DNA from: Spirochaetae bacterium HGW-Spirochaetae-4
GTDB lineage: Bacteria > Spirochaetota > Spirochaetia > Sphaerochaetales > Sphaerochaetaceae
Assembly (NCBI GenBank): GCA_002839335.1
Contig: PGXU01000001.1
Location: 62,001 to 126,000 of the forward strand
Length of the DNA: 64,000 nucleotides
Direction: 5' to 3'
This document shows positions 8,235-15,620 of this stretch, in pieces. The notes under the pieces are model-generated. The model made no database searches and was not told the origin of the DNA. It saw only the letters and a program-made list of their open reading frames with translations. The position numbers and the translations under genes were made by a program. Numbering within the stretch: the stretch's first letter is position 1; every line of letters starts with the position of its first letter.

Positions 8235-10021
8235 TGGCGTTTAGAAACTATATCTTGGTTTGCGGGGGAACAGCCTGCGAATCCAGCAAGGCAAATGCCA
8301 TCTACGAGGCGTTGGTCTCCGAATGCAAGGCGCAGGGTGTTGCCGACGAGGTCCAGATCGTAAAGACCGGCTGTTTCGGTTTCTGCGAACAGGGGCCTAT
8401 CGTCAAGATCCTACCCGAGGATTCCTTCTACGTGCAGGTCAAGCCTGAGGATGCGAAGGAACTCGTTGCCGAACACATTGTGAAAGGTCGCGAAGTCAAG
8501 CGTTTGCTCTATGCCAAGGAAGGCAGCCGCAAGCATGCCAAGGTAGAGGATATCGAATTCTACCAGAAGCAATTCCGAATCGTATTGCGCAACTGCGGAT
8601 TCATCGATCCGGAAAACATCAACGAATATATCGCCCGTGAAGGGTATGTGGCGCTTGAGAAGGTGCTCTTCGAGATGACTGCCGACGACGTGATCGCCGA
8701 ATTGCGGACCGCTGGTCTTCGTGGCCGTGGTGGCGCGGGCTTCCCCACCTGGATGAAGTGGAACTTCACCAAGCAGGCGGAGTCGGACCAGAAGTACATT
8801 GTCGTGAACGCCGACGAAGGGGATCCGGGGGCCTATATGGACCGTTCCACTTTGGAAGGGGATCCGCACTCGGTGCTCGAAGCCATGGCAATCGCCGGAA
8901 AGACTGTCGGAGCGAATCAAGGATACATCTACATCCGTGCCGAATATCCGTTGGCTATCAAACGCCTGGAAATCGCCATGGCCCAAGCCCGTGAATACGG
9001 TTTGCTCGGAAAGGATATCCTCGGCTCCGGTTTCGATTTCGATATCGAGATCAGGCTGGGCGCCGGAGCCTTCGTGTGTGGTGAAGAGACCGCACTGCTG
9101 GCTTCGATCGAAGGCAAGCGGGGCATGCCGGTTCCACGGCCTCCGTTCCCGGCGGTCAAGGGATTGTGGGGCAAGCCGACAGTCATCAACAACGTCGAGA
9201 CTTGGGCGAATATCCCCGTGATCATCATCAAGGGCGGAGACTGGTTCAGCCGGATCGGAACTGCCGACAGCCATGGTACCAAGGTGTTCGCATTGACCGG
9301 AAAGATCCGCAACTCGGGTCTGGTCGAGGTTCCCATGGGCACCACGCTTCGTGAGATCATCTACGATATCGGTGGTGGTATCGCCAACGACAGGGAGTTC
9401 AAGGCAGTCCAGACCGGCGGTCCCTCGGGTGGCGTGATCACCAAGGAATTCCTCGACACACCGATCGACTTCGGTTCCTTGACCAAACTCGGTTCGATGA
9501 TGGGCTCGGGTGGAATGATTGTAATGGACGAGGACGACTGTATCGTCGACGTCACCAAGTTCTACTTGAACTTCACGGTCGACGAGTCCTGTGGAAAGTG
9601 TTCGCCCTGCCGCATCGGCGGACGGTCGCTGGCCAACCTGCTCGATAAGATCACCAAGGGAAAAGCCGAACTGGCGGATCTCGACCAGATGGTGGAAATC
9701 GGCGAAGCCATGAAGAAGGCATCGTTGTGTGCCTTGGGACAAACGGCACCGAACCCGATCCTCTCCACATTGCACCACTTCCGTGACGAATACCTTGCCC
9801 ACGTCGTGGACAAGCGCTGTCCGGCCGGGAAGTGCAAGAGTCTGATCAGCTACCATATTCTTCCCGACAAGTGTATCGGTTGTACCGCTTGCGCCCGCAA
9901 GTGTCCGGTCGCGGCCATTTCGGGAGAGAGACGAGAGGTCCATGTCATCGACCAGGCAGCATGTATCAAGTGCGGTGTGTGTTACGAGACGTGTAAATTC
10001 GGAGCCATCGAAGTCCGTTAG
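8234..10021 (+). CDS. hydB: NuoF-like flavin/NAD(H)-binding subunit HydB of [FeFe]-hydrogenase
   Basis: Diaphorase subunit that exchanges electrons between NAD(H) and the iron-sulfur chain. Domains in order over 595 residues: thioredoxin-like [2Fe-2S] (1-95; CGGTACESS, KTGCFGFCEQGP), FMN/NAD fold (about 140-360; RGRGGAGFPTWMKW, the GAYMDRSTLEGDPH segment, and CGEETALLASIEG), SLBB domain (about 360-440), NuoF [4Fe-4S] site SCGKCSPCRIGG (about 455), and two C-terminal [4Fe-4S] ferredoxin motifs (CIGCTACARKCP and CIKCGVCYETCK). This architecture is typical of bifurcating HydB and NADP-type diaphorase subunits rather than complex I NuoF, which lacks both end domains. Preferred cofactor (NAD or NADP) cannot be read with confidence. 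Confidence 0.93.
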   Translation: MAFRNYILVCGGTACESSKANAIYEALVSECKAQGVADEVQIVKTGCFGFCEQGPIVKILPEDSFYVQVKPEDAKELVAEHIVKGREVKRLLYAKEGSRKHAKVEDIEFYQKQFRIVLRNCGFIDPENINEYIAREGYVALEKVLFEMTADDVIAELRTAGLRGRGGAGFPTWMKWNFTKQAESDQKYIVVNADEGDPGAYMDRSTLEGDPHSVLEAMAIAGKTVGANQGYIYIRAEYPLAIKRLEIAMAQAREYGLLGKDILGSGFDFDIEIRLGAGAFVCGEETALLASIEGKRGMPVPRPPFPAVKGLWGKPTVINNVETWANIPVIIIKGGDWFSRIGTADSHGTKVFALTGKIRNSGLVEVPMGTTLREIIYDIGGGIANDREFKAVQTGGPSGGVITKEFLDTPIDFGSLTKLGSMMGSGGMIVMDEDDCIVDVTKFYLNFTVDESCGKCSPCRIGGRSLANLLDKITKGKAELADLDQMVEIGEAMKKASLCALGQTAPNPILSTLHHFRDEYLAHVVDKRCPAGKCKSLISYHILPDKCIGCTACARKCPVAAISGERREVHVIDQAACIKCGVCYETCKFGAIEVR

Positions 10022-10047
10022 GGCTTCGATCGTTGAGGAGGATACCA

Positions 10048-11799
10048 GTGAGTACTGTTCATATGAAAATAAACGGCATGCCGGTGGAGATCGAGGCAGG
10101 GTCCAACATCCTGGCGGCTGCCAAGAAGGTAAATGTAAATATTCCCACCTTATGCTACCATCCCGACCTTCCGGCATGGGCCGCCTGCGGCTTGTGCATC
10201 GTGAAGCAGGAGAATTCTCCGAAGCTGTTGCGCGCCTGTGCGGCTCCGGTCCAGGAGAATCTGAGTGTAATCACCCATGATGCCGAACTGTACCAAGTGC
10301 GCAAGACGGTCATCGAGATGATCATGTCGACCCACCCGAACTCATGTTTGACCTGTGGCAGGAACGGCACCTGCGAATTGCAGCGGTTCGCCGCCGAATT
10401 CGGTGTCCGCGAACAGCCGTACGAAACCCGTTTGGTCGACTTGCCCCAGGACCGCTCCACCACGTCGATCGTCCTCGATCCGACCAAGTGTATCAAATGT
10501 GGCCGTTGTGTCCAGGTTTGCCAGCAGCTGCAGGGTGTCTATGCGCTCGAGTTCATCGGTCGGGGAGACAACACCGTGGTCTCGCCGGCAGCCGATCTTC
10601 CCTTGAACGACAGCCCCTGCATCAAGTGCGGCCAATGTTCGGCACACTGTCCGGTCGGTGCGATATTCGAAAAGGACGAGACACGTGATCTGGTCCGTGC
10701 TATTTCCGATCCCGGCAAGCATGTGGTCGTGCAGATCGCTCCCGCGGTCCGTGTCGCCTTGGGCGAAGCCTTCAACTTGCCTGCGGGAACCATTACCACC
10801 GGCAGGATCTATTCGGCCTTGCGCCGTCTGGGTGTCGACAAGGTGTTCGATACCAACTTCAGTGCCGACCTCACCATCATGGAAGAGGGTACCGAGCTGG
10901 TCAAACGCCTGACGACGGGAAAAGGGGCAATCCCCCAGATCACCAGCTGCTGTCCCGCGTGGACCGACTACATGGAAAAGTACTATCCCGACATGATTCC
11001 CAACTTCTCGACAGCCAAGAGTCCCATGATGATGCAAGGTGCTATCACCAAGACCTACTATGCCGAGAATGCGAAGGTGGATCCGGCCACGATCTACTCG
11101 GTCGCCATCATGCCTTGTACAGCGAAGAAGTTCGAGATATCACGCGACGAGAACATGTACGCCTCCGGTTTTGCCGACGTCGACCTGGTGTTGACCACAC
11201 GGGAATTCGCCCGTTTGATCAAGGCATCGGGAATCGACTTCACCAAGCTCGAGGATGAACTCGCCGACAGCCCGATCGGGGCCTATGCCGGTGCCGGTAC
11301 CATTTTCGGCAATACCGGTGGTGTCATGGAAGCTGCGCTGAGAACAGCGTACAACCTGATCACCGGTGAAGAGCTTGCCAACGTGAATATCGAGGCGGTT
11401 CGCGGTATGGACGGTGTGCGCAGCGGCGAAGTCGATGTGAAGGGAACCAAATTGCGGGTTGCCATAGCACACGGCATGGCGAATGTCAGCACGCTGTTGG
11501 AAGAGATCCGGGAGGCGCGGGATACCGGCAAGGAACCACCGTACCACTTCATCGAAGTCATGGCATGCCGTGGCGGATGTGTGGCCGGAGGTGGTCAGCC
11601 CTACGCGACTACCGACGAGGTACGTGCCCAGCGGATCGCAGGTCTGTACACGGACGACGAGCAGAGCGCCATACGTTGCTCACACCAGAATCCGGAGATC
11701 CAGCAGATCTACAAGGAGTATTTGGGTGCCCCGCTCAGCGAGAAGTCGCACCACCTGCTCCACACTACGTACACCGAGCGCAAGATCTACAAGAAATAA
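10048..11799 (+). CDS. hydA: [FeFe]-hydrogenase catalytic subunit HydA
   Basis: Catalytic subunit that makes H2 from protons or oxidises it. The 583-residue protein has a plant-type [2Fe-2S] domain (CYHPDLPAWAACGLC), a His-Cys3 [4Fe-4S] motif (HPNSCLTCGRNGTC), two [4Fe-4S] motifs (CIKCGRCVQVC, CIKCGQCSAHCP) and the H-cluster domain. H-cluster signatures are L1 TSCCPAW, L2 MPCTAKKFE and L3 MACRGGCVAGGGQP. L3 has Arg where Pro is usual. The small-subunit-like tail ends in HHLLHTTYTERK. I place the start at GTG 10048, preceded by TGAGGAGG; the in-frame TTG at 10033 overlaps that site. A terminator follows at 11829. The HydEFG maturases are not in the window. Confidence 0.95.
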   Translation: MSTVHMKINGMPVEIEAGSNILAAAKKVNVNIPTLCYHPDLPAWAACGLCIVKQENSPKLLRACAAPVQENLSVITHDAELYQVRKTVIEMIMSTHPNSCLTCGRNGTCELQRFAAEFGVREQPYETRLVDLPQDRSTTSIVLDPTKCIKCGRCVQVCQQLQGVYALEFIGRGDNTVVSPAADLPLNDSPCIKCGQCSAHCPVGAIFEKDETRDLVRAISDPGKHVVVQIAPAVRVALGEAFNLPAGTITTGRIYSALRRLGVDKVFDTNFSADLTIMEEGTELVKRLTTGKGAIPQITSCCPAWTDYMEKYYPDMIPNFSTAKSPMMMQGAITKTYYAENAKVDPATIYSVAIMPCTAKKFEISRDENMYASGFADVDLVLTTREFARLIKASGIDFTKLEDELADSPIGAYAGAGTIFGNTGGVMEAALRTAYNLITGEELANVNIEAVRGMDGVRSGEVDVKGTKLRVAIAHGMANVSTLLEEIREARDTGKEPPYHFIEVMACRGGCVAGGGQPYATTDEVRAQRIAGLYTDDEQSAIRCSHQNPEIQQIYKEYLGAPLSEKSHHLLHTTYTERKIYKK

Positions 11800-11828
11800 T
11801 ACTTTCGCTTCCGCGAGAATTATGCGTG

Positions 11829-11857
11829 GGTGCCGGATTCGTTCCGGCACCTTTTTT
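11829..11857 (+). terminator. Rho-independent terminator of the hydrogenase operon
   Basis: Perfect 9-bp stem (GGTGCCGGA with TCCGGCACC), TTCGT loop and six T. It lies 30 bases after the hydA stop and just before the end of the convergent gene. Confidence 0.92.
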
Positions 11858-11871
11858 GTTGTCCGGGAGGA

Positions 11872-13182
11872 TTAGTCGATCGACTCCTCCAGCTCCTTGG
11901 CGGCCATGCTGGTCCTGAACGACTGCAGGCTTTGCACCCCTTCCTGTTCATCGACCTTGGACAGCAGGATACCACCGATGATGAAGAGAATGATTATGGA
12001 CAGGATGCCGAACCGGTTGCTTCCCGTGACCAAGGTGACCACACCGATCAGCACCGGTCCGATAATGGCGGCGAACTTGCCCAGCATGTTGAAGAATCCG
12101 AAGAACTCCGCGGAGAATTCCGTGGGAATCAGGCGGGTGTAGTAGGATCGGCTCAAGGCTTGGATACCGCCTTGGAACAACCCGATGATGCAGGCCAAGG
12201 CGTAGAAGTGCCAGATCGCCGACATGAAGAATCCCAGTATGGCAATGAAACAATAGGCTAAGATTGCAACCATCAGTGCTTTTTTCACCCCGATACGCTT
12301 TCCGAAGCTATTGTAGGCAATCGCCGAGGGGAATGCGACGAACTGAGTGATCAACAATGCGACGATAAGTGAGGATGCGGGAAACCCTATGGCTGTGCCG
12401 TAATCGACCGCCATGCGGATGATCGTATCGACTCCGTCGATATAGAACCAGTAGGCGAGGAGGAAGATTCCGACGACCTTCAGGTCCCTGATCGCCTTGA
12501 AGGTAATGGCGAACTGCTTCAATCCGTCGCGGACTGCCCGGGTCGACCGCTTCGCATGCGCTTCCCGAGGTTCCTTCACGAACACGATCAACGGAATGGA
12601 GAAGATGGCCCACCAGATCGCCACCGAGACGAACGCGGCGCGTACGGCCGCGACCTCGTCGGCGAAACCGAACCACGAGGGATTCAGGTACATGAGCACA
12701 TTGACCAGGAAGAGGAGACCGCCACCGATATATCCCATGCTGTATCCCAATGAAGAGACGAAGTCGACCTTCTTTGGCGATGCCACAGCCGGTAGCAGGG
12801 CGTCGTAGAATATGAGGGAACCGGAGAAACCCACGGTTGCGAGGATGTAGAAGATGACAGCGAGCTGCCACATGCCTGCCTGTACGAACCACAAGCCGCT
12901 TGTCATGACGCACCCGAGGAAGGTGAAGAAGATGAGGAACCGCTTCTTGAAGCTTCCCTTGTCGGCGATGGAACCGAGGATCGGCGCCAGGATGGCGACC
13001 AGGACCGCCTCCAAGGAGTTGGCGAGCCCCAGGTAGAAGGTACTGACCTGGGCCGAATTGGCGGTCGACCAGTACGAACTGAAGAAGATGGGGAAGAATC
13101 CGGCCATGACGGTGGTCGCGAATGCGCTGTTTGCCCAATCGTAGAGGGACCAGGAGATGATCTCCTTGCGTGAATCCTGCAT
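11872..13182 (-). CDS. UMF1/Atg22-type major facilitator permease
   Basis: A 436-residue inner-membrane protein with about twelve hydrophobic segments. The N-terminal motif SWSLYDWANSAFATTVMAGFFPIFF is typical of the UMF1 (Atg22-like) family of the major facilitator superfamily. The loop GSIADKGSFKKR after helix 2 is the usual MFS motif A region, and QALSRSYYTRLIPTEFSAEFFGF in the second half is also characteristic of the family. In yeast, Atg22 is linked to amino-acid efflux from the vacuole; bacterial substrates are not established. The start at 13182 has GGAGG six bases upstream. It converges with hydA and appears monocistronic. Confidence 0.88.
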   Translation of the reverse strand: MQDSRKEIISWSLYDWANSAFATTVMAGFFPIFFSSYWSTANSAQVSTFYLGLANSLEAVLVAILAPILGSIADKGSFKKRFLIFFTFLGCVMTSGLWFVQAGMWQLAVIFYILATVGFSGSLIFYDALLPAVASPKKVDFVSSLGYSMGYIGGGLLFLVNVLMYLNPSWFGFADEVAAVRAAFVSVAIWWAIFSIPLIVFVKEPREAHAKRSTRAVRDGLKQFAITFKAIRDLKVVGIFLLAYWFYIDGVDTIIRMAVDYGTAIGFPASSLIVALLITQFVAFPSAIAYNSFGKRIGVKKALMVAILAYCFIAILGFFMSAIWHFYALACIIGLFQGGIQALSRSYYTRLIPTEFSAEFFGFFNMLGKFAAIIGPVLIGVVTLVTGSNRFGILSIIILFIIGGILLSKVDEQEGVQSLQSFRTSMAAKELEESID

Positions 13183-13233
13183 AGGGAAGCCTCCAATGGA
13201 TTCATCATACTGCAGTTTTCACAATTCACGTAC

Positions 13234-13265
13234 AAAAAATGAGGCCCGGTTTGCAACCAGGCCCC
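13234..13265 (-). terminator. Terminator of the UgpC/MsmX-type ATPase gene
   Basis: On the minus strand a 9-bp stem (GGGGCCTGG with CCGGGCCTC, one G-T-type pair), 7-base loop, then ATTTTTT (13234-13240). It lies 36 bases past the gene end. Confidence 0.85.
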
Positions 13266-13300
13266 ATGTTCGTACTCGTGCTGTCTTGCAGCGGTCCGGA

Positions 13301-14395
13301 TCAGCGGATAGCCAGCTCCGTTTCGTTGTCGAAGAATTTCACCTTCTTGAGGTCGGGGATCAAGCTGATGTTCTGTTCGACCTTGAGGATGATATGCGGT
13401 TCGATCTTTCCGATGAACTGGTGCTTTCCTGCCGCGACATAGATGTGCGTTTCCGAACCGAGCGGTTCGACGACGCTTACCTGGCCGTTGATGGTCGTGT
13501 CTGCGATCGCATCGTCTGAGAACTTGACGTCCTCGGGGCGGATACCGAAGGTGACCTTCTTTCCGGCATACGAGGCGAGTAGCTTGTTGTGCTCTTCGGT
13601 AAGCTTGATCCTAAACGATCCTTCCTCGGCAAAGAGCTGCTTGCCTTCGGCCACGATGTCGACAGACATGAAGTTCATGGGAGGAGATCCGATGAATCCT
13701 GCGACGAACTTGTTGTTCGGGTCGTTGTACAGTTCGAGCGGTCCACCGATCTGCTGGATGATTCCCAGCTTCATGACGACAATCTTGTCGGCCATGGTCA
13801 GTGCCTCGACCTGGTCGTGGGTGACATAGATCATGGTAGCTTTGAGCCTGTTGTGCAACGATGAGATCTCGGCACGCATCTGGACACGGAGTTTCGCATC
13901 CAAGTTGGACAGCGGTTCGTCGAAGAGGAATACCTTGGGCTTGCGCACGATCGCACGACCAACGGCGACACGCTGGCGTTGTCCTCCGGAGAGGGCCTTC
14001 GGTTTCCTGTCGAGCAACTGTTCGATATCCAGGATCTTGGCGGCTTCGCGTACCCGCTGGTCGATCTCTTCCTTCGGGAACTTGCGGATCTTGAGTCCGA
14101 ACGCCATGTTGTCGTATACGCTCATATGCGGATACAGGGCGTAGTTCTGGAATACCATGGCGATGTCCCTGTCTTTGGGTGGGACGTCGTTCACCATCTT
14201 GCCATCGATATACAACTCACCGGATGAAATGTCCTCGAGTCCGGCGACCATTCTGAGTGTGGTGGACTTTCCGCAACCGGAAGGACCTACGAGTACCACG
14301 AATTCCCTGTCCAGAATGTCAATGTTCACATTGTCTACTGCTTTCACATTGCCGTCGTACACCTTGGAAATGTTCTTCAATTCTACTGTGGCCAT
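13301..14395 (-). CDS. Sugar-type ABC transporter ATPase (UgpC/MsmX family)
   Basis: Cytoplasmic ATPase of carbohydrate ABC importers. Over 364 residues it shows Walker A GPSGCGKST (about residues 37-45), Q-loop FQNYALYPHMSV, signature LSGGQRQRVAVGRA, Walker B VFLFDEPLSNLD and switch H in VTHDQ. The C-terminal 120 residues form the regulatory TOBE/OB region with FGIRPEDV. No permease or binding protein adjoins it. It has its own promoter (14427-14455) and terminator, so it is monocistronic. Shared ATPases such as MsmX in Bacillus serve several sugar importers encoded elsewhere, and the isolated setting here suggests the same role. Specificity is inferred from family and context. Confidence 0.9.
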   Translation of the reverse strand: MATVELKNISKVYDGNVKAVDNVNIDILDREFVVLVGPSGCGKSTTLRMVAGLEDISSGELYIDGKMVNDVPPKDRDIAMVFQNYALYPHMSVYDNMAFGLKIRKFPKEEIDQRVREAAKILDIEQLLDRKPKALSGGQRQRVAVGRAIVRKPKVFLFDEPLSNLDAKLRVQMRAEISSLHNRLKATMIYVTHDQVEALTMADKIVVMKLGIIQQIGGPLELYNDPNNKFVAGFIGSPPMNFMSVDIVAEGKQLFAEEGSFRIKLTEEHNKLLASYAGKKVTFGIRPEDVKFSDDAIADTTINGQVSVVEPLGSETHIYVAAGKHQFIGKIEPHIILKVEQNISLIPDLKKVKFFDNETELAIR

Positions 14396-14426
14396 AAAAA
14401 CCCCCTAACTTATCTTATTGTATGCA

Positions 14427-14455
14427 AGTGTAGACCCCATATCCCCAGTTGTCAA
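14427..14455 (-). promoter_or_regulatory. Promoter of the UgpC/MsmX-type ATPase gene
   Basis: Minus strand: perfect -35 TTGACA (14450-14455), 17-bp spacer, TACACT (14427-14432). It begins directly after the U tract of the upstream operon's terminator, separating the two transcription units. Confidence 0.7.
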
Positions 14456-14457
14456 TG

Positions 14458-14485
14458 AAAACTCCCCGAGGGTTTCCCCGGGGAG
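14458..14485 (-). terminator. Terminator of the iron-type ABC operon
   Basis: Minus strand stem CTCCCCG with CGGGGAG (7 bp, extendable across GGG and CCC), followed by TTTTC. It lies 25 bases past the end of the ATPase gene at 14510. Confidence 0.8.
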
Positions 14486-14509
14486 CTGGATACAATCCGA
14501 CAACATGTC

Positions 14510-15610
14510 CTACTCTTCGTCTTCGGCCAGTATCCGCACTCGGTCGGGACTGAAGCCGATCGAGACGTCGGCGCCTTCCTTGTAGACCTTCTTCGAATGC
14601 GGGTCGTCGATCTGCACCAGGACCTCGCCGAACGGTGTCTGCACGAACGACTCCATGCTGTTTCCGAGATAGACATTCATGCGGACCTTGCCGTCGATAT
14701 GTCCCTTTCCCTTCTCTTCCAGGCGCAGGGATTCGGGACGGGCCATGAGCACGGCACTATCACCTTTCTTCACATTCGGAGCAATCTGTGCGACCTTCAC
14801 CTCTTTGCCACCGAGTTCGCAGGACCAGAGATCCTGCACCATTTCCCCGATGGTAACCGGGAAGAAGGCCGCTTTTCCGACAAAGCCGGCGACAAAACGC
14901 GAGTCGGGCTTCTCATAGATTTCATCGGGAGCGCCGATTTGTCTGATGAACCCGTTCTTCATGACGATGACACGGTCGGACAAGCTCATGGCCTCGACCC
15001 GGTCGTGGGTCACATAGATGGCGGTTATGCCGAGGGTCTTCTGGATACGTTTGATTTCCACACGCATCTGCTCCCGCAGCAACGCGTCCAGGTTGGAAAG
15101 CGGCTCGTCGAGCAACAGCACCGATGGAGTCACGATAAGCGATCGGGCCAATGCGACCCGTTGCTGCTGTCCACCCGAAAGTTTGCTGGGTGCACGGTCG
15201 CCATAGCTGGCCAACCCGACCAGATCCAACGATTCGTTGACCCGTTTCTTGATATCGTCGACAGGAATCTTGCGGAGCTTCAAACCGTAGGCGACATTGT
15301 CGAATACACTCATGTGGGGAAACAAGCCATAGCTTTGGAACATGGTGGCGGTGTCGCGTTTGTTCGGAGGCAACATGGTCACATCGGTATCGCCGATAAG
15401 GATCTTTCCCTCGGTGGGAAGCTCGAAACCGGCAACCATGCGCAATGTCGTGGTCTTCCCACATCCCGAAGGACCGAGGAGGGTGACCAGTTCACCGGGT
15501 TCCACCACGAAGTCGGCCGCGTTCACAGCGATGACATCGGCTTTCCCCTTCACGTCCTTGAATTTCTTGGTGACGTTTTGCAATGTAACAGAAACACTTT
15601 TCTTTTCCAT
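14510..15610 (-). CDS. Iron/phosphonate-type ABC transporter ATPase (FbpC/PotA-like)
   Basis: Energises the adjacent fused permease. The 366-residue protein has Walker A GPSGCGKTT (about residues 45-53), FQSYGLFPHMSVFDNVAYGLKLR, signature LSGGQQQRVALARSL, Walker B VLLLDEPLSNLD and switch H in VTHDR, where Gln usually follows the Asp. A C-terminal TOBE-type domain follows from about residue 240. It starts ten bases after the permease stop and is the last gene of the three-gene operon. Family members import Fe(III), 2-aminoethylphosphonate, thiamine or polyamines. The double permease and periplasmic protein type make ferric iron or a related ion the first guess. Confidence 0.9.
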   Translation of the reverse strand: MEKKSVSVTLQNVTKKFKDVKGKADVIAVNAADFVVEPGELVTLLGPSGCGKTTTLRMVAGFELPTEGKILIGDTDVTMLPPNKRDTATMFQSYGLFPHMSVFDNVAYGLKLRKIPVDDIKKRVNESLDLVGLASYGDRAPSKLSGGQQQRVALARSLIVTPSVLLLDEPLSNLDALLREQMRVEIKRIQKTLGITAIYVTHDRVEAMSLSDRVIVMKNGFIRQIGAPDEIYEKPDSRFVAGFVGKAAFFPVTIGEMVQDLWSCELGGKEVKVAQIAPNVKKGDSAVLMARPESLRLEEKGKGHIDGKVRMNVYLGNSMESFVQTPFGEVLVQIDDPHSKKVYKEGADVSIGFSPDRVRILAEDEE

Positions 15611-15620
15611 ATCGGTCCCT

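Noticed and set aside
8411..10177. A 588-codon open frame on the minus strand opposite hydB.
   Set aside because: It mirrors the codon pattern of a clear hydB gene, has no ribosome site and matches no protein family I know. Long antisense frames are common in GC-rich genes.
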